The notes beneath the pieces were generated by a model. That model was not told the origin of the DNA and did not search any database. It saw only the letters and a list, made by a program, of their open reading frames with translations. From Parus major (lineage: Eukaryota; Chordata; Aves; Passeriformes; Paridae), in the NCBI RefSeq assembly GCF_001522545.3, contig NC_031774.1, positions 25,057,824 through 25,121,823 of the forward strand: a stretch of 64,000 nt of DNA. Direction: 5' to 3'. A program made the translations under genes and the position numbers. Of this stretch, positions 60,729 through 64,000 are shown in pieces (positions within the stretch are counted from its first letter, which is position 1; each line of letters begins with the position of its first letter).

Positions 60729-63700
60729 CTTTACTATGACTCTGTAGTTGCTGAAGAATTAAATATCCAAGGAATACTTGGGAGGGTGGGATCCTTATGT
60801 TCTTCATATAGAACTGGATGGGACAAAGAAGCGCCTATACTTTATTTGGAATTGTTTGATGTTGAATTTGTTTAGTTCAAGTTGAAAGATTGAAGTTTTG
60901 CCATGTTAGAGACACTGGGTTGGAGATTCTAGCTCTTGAAGAAATAGGCTAGACGTTCATGTTCTCTTTCAGTCTGAAGTGGCCCAGATCATGCCACAAG
61001 CCTTAACTGAGACCTATACTAGAGGCATTGTGTCATCCACTAATGAACCATATCTGCCTTTTTGAGCTGATTTTTTTATTCTTTAATGTATACAACAGCA
61101 TATGCTACATTTAAGGATGGGAATGGAAAAATAATACAATTAGTTGAAAATGCTGGTGCATTAGTAGGTGAAATTAAAATGGCCAGGACACAGGGCTCAA
61201 CATCCTTACAGTTTTGCAAAAAGGGACAATGTATCTCTAATGACAACAAAAGTCACGCTGCTGTTTACACATCTGCAAAAGACAGTTCTGCTAGCGGCAT
61301 GTCCCCTCATGCCAGTGTAGGACACAGGTGCTTTTCTGACTTAAAGAGAAAAGTGCCATCACTTGAATAACCAGTGATGCTTTTCTACCATGTTGGTGTG
61401 TTTGGAGAACTTTCACCCATGTATTGAAACAACCTATCTTTGTTTAGCTTGTGATGCAATGGGATACATCCGGACGTGGTATGGCTGCAGGGATTGAACC
61501 GTGAGAAGTAGTTACAGTAGTTTGGCAGTGAGTTCTTGCTTGCCTGTGAAGCTCTCCAAGGGGAAATGATGCTTTGAACAGTTCTTTTACTTGCTGTTGG
61601 CCTGCAGCTGAGCTGAGCTAAGGGTGGAGGTGTGGGCAGAATGAAATTGTTTGACTATCCAGGTGCTTAAAATGCCATAGTATTGCAGAAACCTATTTCA
61701 ATTCTTTCTCAGAGAAAAGCTGGTGTTCTTCCCGTAGTGAGGGGGACTCTTTCTCCACCTCCTATGTTCATCACACCACTCAAGGTGAACCAACCAAACT
61801 TATCGAGATTATCTCTGACTGCAACTTGGAGGAAGATCACAATAAGATCTTGAGCATCTTGTCACAGCATACCAACAGTAACACGCCACAGTGCCTCAAA
61901 GTGGGTAGCTTCATTATTGAATTGGCTTCGGAAAACAAGGCCCAGGATGAGAACCATCCTTCTGTCTGCTCCTCCAGAATGAAAATTTCAGTGCCATCCT
62001 ACCAGGACAAGGATGAGAAGCCTGAGATCCCTGTCTTGGAGACTCCTGATAGCACAGTGGCGTCATGCAATAACTCAGAAAATGTAAAGGTCATGCGGGC
62101 AGACCCAGTGGACAAACTGCGGGAGAAGCTGCATGGGGGCAAAGGCTTGCCTTTTTATGCAGGGGTTTCTCCTGCAGGAAAGCTGGTTGTCTACAAATGC
62201 AAAGCTAATACGAGCCCCTCGGGCTTGATTCAGGTGGGTCCCTCTGCCTTTACTGTGGAGATTAGATGCAGTTTCATCCAGAACTCCTTGAAAGGGAGAA
62301 CACTCTTTAATATGTCTCTTGCCTGTCCAGACAAGAGTTCTTGGTATCTGGTGGCATTCCTCTCCATAAGCTTGTCCCTTTCAAGATTTACTCTGTAACA
62401 GGAAATCTGATTGGAATCCTGAAATCTGATGATTTAATTTGTCTTTTTGGCAATTTGGGTCTTGTTGACCCAAGTGCCGAATCTCTTTCAAGCTTTTTTT
62501 AATTCTTTGTAAAAGCCTCTGAAGGTGCATTTGACGCATGCTTCTAAATGAATGATCGTATGAGTCCACAGAAAGAATATTTTCTGGGGAAGTATACACT
62601 GGGACAAAACTTTAAAATGAAAATGTAAACATTAAATTGCTTTTTGCTACAGCTTACTGCTAATTTTCACTAACAGCCTGAATCCTCTTTGTAGAATATA
62701 TGTTTTTCATCAAGAGACTTAATAATCCTAAATTCCAAGTGTCTTTTCCCTGCAGTTTTATGTTGCTGACATGGTGTTAAGAATTAATAGTAGGAACTAC
62801 AAGGTTAGAATGAATATCTTTTTCCATCATAGCTATTTGTGGTTATAGTAAAAGCACTTAGAGGAAAATCATATGAATTAAAAAATGAGAGTAAAATTAT
62901 GTTTTCATGACACTTTGCAGATATGACACCCTCAGAAAGAAAAGCTAGGGGAGAGAAAAAGATTAGGAGATTTCTTACCTTCAATAAAAGTTGATCAATA
63001 AAACTACTGTTTATTTGGTAGTGTTTTAAATGCATTTGGCTTTTAGAAGGTATTATCAAACAATGTGAAAGCAAAATGCAACACTTACCAAAACTTCCCA
63101 TTGTCCACTAGGTATAAAGTCTGACATTCAGCAAGTTGTTCTGGTGTTTTCCTGTGCAGTCCATTACCACTACAACTTGGAATTTGAGGTTAGGGAGCAC
63201 ATCATACCTTAATTACAGTATTAAACAACAGTGTGGTTAAGGGAAAAAGTTGATGCAGCTTTTAAAAGCTCTTTTAGAGTTTTGTCTCAATGTATATGTC
63301 ATCAGTATTCTTTCTTTTGTGATGCTAGGTCTTAATTAGGTTTGAGAATTTTGTTCAATATTGTGCTTCAGTTAGGGAACCTATTTTTATTCAGGACTAC
63401 AGCATAAGCATGGGACAGGAAAAACAGGTGCTAGCTTCACTCTTGTCTAATTTCAGTGATTTCACATGTTCCTGGGACTCTCTGGTGTTTTGTGAGAGTC
63501 TGAGCAGCACTTAAAATCTGTATTACAAAGATAAAAGAAGAGTTGTTTGAAATTTTCCTAGGCAATAAGGAAATTAGGAGTTCCCATTCAGAATTGCAAT
63601 GGTTTTTTGAAAAGGACATTTAGAAGTCCCACGGAATGAAACACTTCTCCAGAAGTGGTGAATTAGCGTTCTTTTCACAAAGTTTCCCTTTTCCCCTTTT

Positions 63701-64000
63701 TTCAGGTTAATGATAAAAGGTATCCTCAGGCCAAACTGCTTTTGGGACAGATGGGGGCATTACATCCTGCCAATCGGCTAGCAGCTTATATCACAGGCAG
63801 GCTGCAGCCCACAGTACTTGATATCGCAGCCCTCAGTACAGTGATCTCCAAGGTAGCACCCAGTGCTAAAACTCCTGCTTCTGGGACACCATCAGTCCAG
63901 GGGCCCACAACATCAGCTCCTAAAACTACATCTTCCACCAGCACTACTTCAACCCCCACTGTGACGACTCTGAAAACCCATGTCCCAGCACAGAGAGAGA
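42361..64000 (+). CDS. MGA: MGA, MAX dimerization protein MGA, 5' half (13 coding exons, continues past the window)
   Basis: The start-codon exon is 42361-43502, with ATG at 42439. Further coding exons: 48999-49929, 50243-50330, 50466-50561, 53089-53217, 54565-54663, 56101-56738, 57381-57738, 58608-58831, 59684-59824, 60245-60317, 61713-62233 and 63706 to the window end. All junctions keep frame; summed length is 4657 nt, about 1552 residues of a protein that is about 3000 in mammals. Domains seen: T-box (~74-262), SUMO-type motifs (~349-403), AT-hook-like GRPRK (~607-620) and a cysteine-rich module (1034-1069). From family knowledge MGA binds T-box sites, and with MAX it binds E-boxes. It scaffolds PRC1.6 with PCGF6, L3MBTL2 and E2F6, silencing germline genes. 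The bHLHZip region is encoded downstream of the window. No disabling change was found. Confidence 0.96.
42362..42427 (+). other. Upstream ORF in the MGA 5' leader (21 codons plus stop)
   Basis: ATG at 42362, the second base of the exon, reads MVSTHRRLSELCRICIWFES L and stops at TGA 42425-42427. It ends 11 nt before the MGA ATG (42439) and is in a different frame. The start context depends on the preceding exon; the base at +4 is G. It could reduce or regulate MGA translation. Confidence 0.5.
44446..44509 (+). repeat. Two-copy 32-bp imperfect tandem repeat
   Basis: Both units start atacaaaggct and end acaactg(t/c)agt; they differ at a few positions. Intronic, with no known function. Confidence 0.8.
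46580..46835 (+). mobile_element. CR1 LINE 3' end in MGA intron
   Basis: Typical CR1 terminal sequence: gaggacacagtctta..ctgcgccaaggg, attaggaaaaag, ggtggagtcacc, ctggaggtgtttaa, ggatgtggcactcggcgccatgg, ggttggacttgatgatc, ccaacctagtcattctgtga. About 250 bp, sense to MGA and without coding capacity. Confidence 0.93.
48999..49929 (+). CDS. MGA: MGA exon: acidic/SUMO-motif region and AT-hook-like motif
   Basis: Acceptor ttcaccccag, donor GTAAAG at 49930. Encodes residues ~355-665. Seen: VIKEEP (K382) and VKQED (K403), both SUMO-consensus; an acidic run EETDEFSNTDDDD; the conserved SGVAKAKMLKLDSGKMPVVY; basic KRGRPRKLKISKAGRPPKG (~607-625) with two GRP cores like AT-hooks; and DVKPDLEDVDGVLFVSFASK at the end. 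Reading through the donor would add a short nonhomologous tail, so the donor is supported. Confidence 0.95.
50243..50330 (+). CDS. MGA: MGA exon (short, 88 nt)
   Basis: Acceptor ctgtatatag, donor GTACCT at 50331, followed by a long T run. Encodes EALDINTVDRAGGEESQNLQ then APLLTTSDP. The EALDI start matches mammalian MGA, and the phase fits. Confidence 0.88.
50466..50561 (+). CDS. MGA: MGA exon: coiled-coil-like LEKEL segment
   Basis: Acceptor gagtag, donor GTGAGT at 50562. Encodes DCQARIQVLEKELMEELKTL then RHKQVIHPSLQE, a conserved amphipathic helix of MGA. Confidence 0.93.
51141..51267 (+). other. Candidate cryptic exon A in MGA intron 5
   Basis: Preceded by ttctctcttctgatgatgtag and followed by GTATGT. 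Only one frame is open throughout: KDIHSSSPETNDMNMASDDK then IIDTQGNVVLHTPDLLALNV. That frame is not the phase left by the preceding MGA exon, in which it would hit TAG after five codons. No family recognised. It could be a remnant of an unrelated gene or chance. Confidence 0.25.
51581..51780 (+). other. Candidate alternative terminal exon B with hydrophobic tail and polyA signal
   Basis: A strong acceptor (ttctcctctggctgcctgcag) precedes TCATTATTCC. In one frame the block reads SLFRVALGLILLGFVLGVFY CMILN and stops at 51656-51658, like a C-terminal membrane anchor. AATAAA follows at 51757. Spliced directly from the MGA exon at 50466-50561 it would be read in another frame (VIIPCCTWAYPLGFCLGCFL...) and stop at 51682. 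Function and use are unknown. Confidence 0.3.
51757..51762 (+). terminator. Intronic AATAAA, possible premature polyadenylation site
   Basis: AATAAA in agaaaaataaaatctgt, sense to MGA, 176 nt after a strong acceptor. A second lies at 52190-52195. Use is unproven. Confidence 0.3.
53089..53217 (+). CDS. MGA: MGA exon
   Basis: Acceptor gtttcttgtag, donor GTGGGT at 53218. Encodes GLKLNSVDPTMSIDLKYLGV then QLPLSYSNYSLWSYPGTNPNSP. The first half is identical to mammalian MGA as I recall it; the second half diverges. Confidence 0.94.
53218..54564 (+). other. MGA intron
   Basis: A 1.35 kb GT-AG intron with an A run near 53540. No exon or repeat family recognised. Confidence 0.75.
54565..54663 (+). 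CDS. MGA: MGA exon
   Basis: Acceptor tctttttttccag, donor GTAAAA at 54664. Encodes TGFPFVSRTGKTNDFTKIKG then WRGKLHGASRNE, a strongly conserved MGA segment. Confidence 0.95.
54664..56100 (+). other. MGA intron containing a solo LTR
   Basis: A 1.4 kb GT-AG intron, of which about 600 bp (55271-55870) is an LTR. The rest shows no further elements. Confidence 0.8.
55271..55870 (+). mobile_element. Solo LTR of an avian ERVL-like endogenous retrovirus
   Basis: Begins tgtagtgtttttgtgagtca and ends ccaatccaccaca (TG...CA, 600 bp). Interior landmarks are typical of the widespread avian LTR: ctactgctgagcagtgct, ggatattccatact, the polyA region cagcaataaaagctt, and gacccgtgaggttttt. No viral genes flank it, so it is a recombined solo LTR. 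Flanking bases (aggcc / aatac) show no target-site duplication, consistent with age or an imprecise edge. It is sense to MGA and sits in an intron. Confidence 0.82.
56101..56738 (+). CDS. MGA: MGA exon: Ser/Thr/Pro-rich central region
   Basis: Acceptor gtttttttag, donor GTAAAT at 56739. Encodes residues ~803-1015: KNRSAFCSDKLDEYLENEGK, PASPVVYQLPTKSTSYVRTL, a basic Ser-rich linker, SLRQAPQHHQAPRPPGLSKS, then LMDLEDCALWDGKPRTYITE and ERADISLATLLTAQ. The glutamine run of mammalian MGA near RQAQQQQ is here only APQHHQAP. Confidence 0.95.
56739..57380 (+). other. MGA intron
   Basis: 642 bp, AT-rich, GT-AG. Nothing recognised apart from a T run near 57210. Confidence 0.75.
57381..57738 (+). CDS. 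MGA: MGA exon: repeated cysteine motif and acidic/basic tail
   Basis: Acceptor aaatttttttag, donor GTGAGT at 57739. Encodes residues ~1016-1135. After IIRRRAPP come two copies of C-x4-C-x3-C-x-C: CNNDFCRLGCIC (1034-1045) and CRRPDCMFGCTC (1058-1069), 12 residues apart. A lysine-rich stretch follows, then an acidic run (EDEDVEEEGDGEEEE) and a basic KDRKKRKRVEY. The cysteine block is conserved in vertebrate MGA. The pattern suggests a small metal-binding module. Confidence 0.95.
57739..58607 (+). other. MGA intron
   Basis: 869 bp, GT-AG. No exon or repeat family recognised. Confidence 0.75.
58608..58831 (+). CDS. MGA: MGA exon
   Basis: Acceptor ggtttttttcag, donor GTAAGA at 58832. Encodes ICDSEPEQPVRNCPLWVKVE then GEVDPEPIYVPTPSVMEPVK and ends RVYTPRPNPV, closely matching mammalian MGA. 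Confidence 0.95.
58832..59683 (+). other. MGA intron
   Basis: 852 bp, GT-AG, with a CAA/CAG-type short run near 59308-59336. Nothing else recognised. Confidence 0.75.
59684..59824 (+). CDS. MGA: MGA exon
   Basis: Acceptor tttcttttag, donor GTAAGA at 59825. Encodes IREEDKDPIYMYFESLMTCA then RVRAYEHKREDKKQQKDKSD. The first half is conserved in MGA; the basic tail diverges. Confidence 0.94.
59825..60244 (+). other. MGA intron ending in a tandem NAGNAG acceptor
   Basis: 420 bp. Ends tcctcaagcag before GAGCAT, so splicing could use AG at 60241 or 60244. Confidence 0.7.
60245..60317 (+). CDS. MGA: MGA exon (short; may start at 60242)
   Basis: Encodes EHEPELRSLEKAIYEVEKDT NKSR, donor GTAAGA at 60318. 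Use of the upstream AG would add one glutamine (CAG 60242-60244) without changing frame. The region is poorly conserved compared with mammals, so support comes from splice sites and phase. Confidence 0.8.
60700..60728. repeat. Homopolymer T29
   Basis: Twenty-nine consecutive T. Could be the reversed tail of an old retroposed copy, but no recognisable body is attached. Length is prone to sequencing error. Confidence 0.85.
61099..61167 (+). other. Candidate 69-nt cassette exon in MGA intron 12
   Basis: Acceptor ctttaatgtatacaacag, donor TAG/GTGAAA at 61168. The length is 3 x 23. With the single leftover base of the preceding exon it reads AYATFKDGNGKIIQLVENAG ALV and rejoins the next exon in frame. 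It sits in a 95-codon open frame (to 61370). No homology recognised; the donor is moderate. Confidence 0.25.
61713..62233 (+). CDS. MGA: MGA exon
   Basis: Acceptor ttctttctcag, donor GTGGGT at 62234. Encodes residues ~1281-1454: EPTKLIEIISDCNLEEDHNK, ILSILSQHTNSNTPQCLKVG, SFIIELASENK, then DPVDKLREKLHGGKGLPFYA and GVSPAGKLVVYK, ending SGLIQ. Strongly conserved blocks of MGA. The frame stays open 165 nt past the donor. Confidence 0.95.
62234..63705 (+). other. MGA intron
   Basis: 1.47 kb, GT-AG, AT-rich. No exon or repeat family recognised beyond the read-through frame to 62398. Confidence 0.75.
63706..64000 (+). CDS. MGA: MGA exon, partial at window edge
   Basis: Acceptor cccttttttcag at 63705. 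Encodes VNDKRYPQAKLLLGQMGALH then PANRLAAYITGRLQPTVLDI and AALSTVISKVAPSAKTPASG, matching the longer mammalian MGA isoform. It then enters a Ser/Thr/Pro-rich tract (TSSTSTTSTPTVTT). No donor is required before 64000, and the exon may continue beyond the window. Confidence 0.93.

Larger units (their letters stand above)
60318..61712 (+). other. MGA intron with a 29-base T run and a candidate cassette exon
   Basis: 1.4 kb, GT-AG. Contains T29 at 60700-60728, a short G run at about 60496-60505, and an open frame around 61086-61370 discussed as a candidate cassette exon. Confidence 0.75.

Overview
This is a eukaryotic, vertebrate genomic window, and almost certainly avian. It carries two split genes on the + strand with GT-AG introns, two large CpG islands, CR1 LINE fragments of the bird type, and LTRs that resemble avian ERVL-type solo LTRs. 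A neognath bird, perhaps a passerine, is my inference; the sequence does not name the species. I found no bacterial operon, CRISPR array, integron, phage or other exotic system.

Layout. (1) Positions 1-17150 hold the 3' half of TYRO3, a TAM-family receptor tyrosine kinase. Ten coding exons run from the transmembrane segment through the whole kinase domain to the stop at 15075, and a roughly 2 kb 3'UTR ends near an AATAAA at 17130. The extracellular Ig/FNIII exons lie upstream of the window. (2) Positions 17151-28400 are intergenic: mostly featureless, with a GC-rich patch near 24.8-25.8 kb and an AT-rich stretch near 26.2-26.4 kb. (3) Positions 28.4-42.36 kb are the promoter and 5' leader region of MGA, with two separate CpG islands (28.4-29.8 kb and 36.95-38.5 kb), an LTR insertion between them and a truncated CR1 after the second. 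(4) Positions 42361-64000 hold the 5' half of MGA. Thirteen consecutive coding exons (2-14 if one noncoding first exon is assumed) run from the ATG at 42439 to the window edge. All twelve internal splice junctions between them are phase-consistent and give about 1552 in-frame residues. The bHLH-zipper part of MGA lies beyond the window.

The two genes are neighbours in the same orientation, as in human 15q15. They do not act in one pathway: TYRO3 is a cell-surface receptor for GAS6/PROS1, and MGA is a nuclear T-box/bHLHZip repressor that pairs with MAX and scaffolds PRC1.6.

The most interesting second-look items are an upstream ORF in the MGA leader; CACGTG, CRE and E2F sites in the CpG islands that suggest feedback by MGA/MAX/E2F6; a twofold-repeated cysteine motif in MGA exon 9; a pair of unexplained exon-like segments in MGA intron 5, one ending in a 25-residue hydrophobic tail with a polyA signal; and a phase-compatible 69-nt candidate cassette exon in intron 12. 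These are candidates read from sequence alone and need transcript data.
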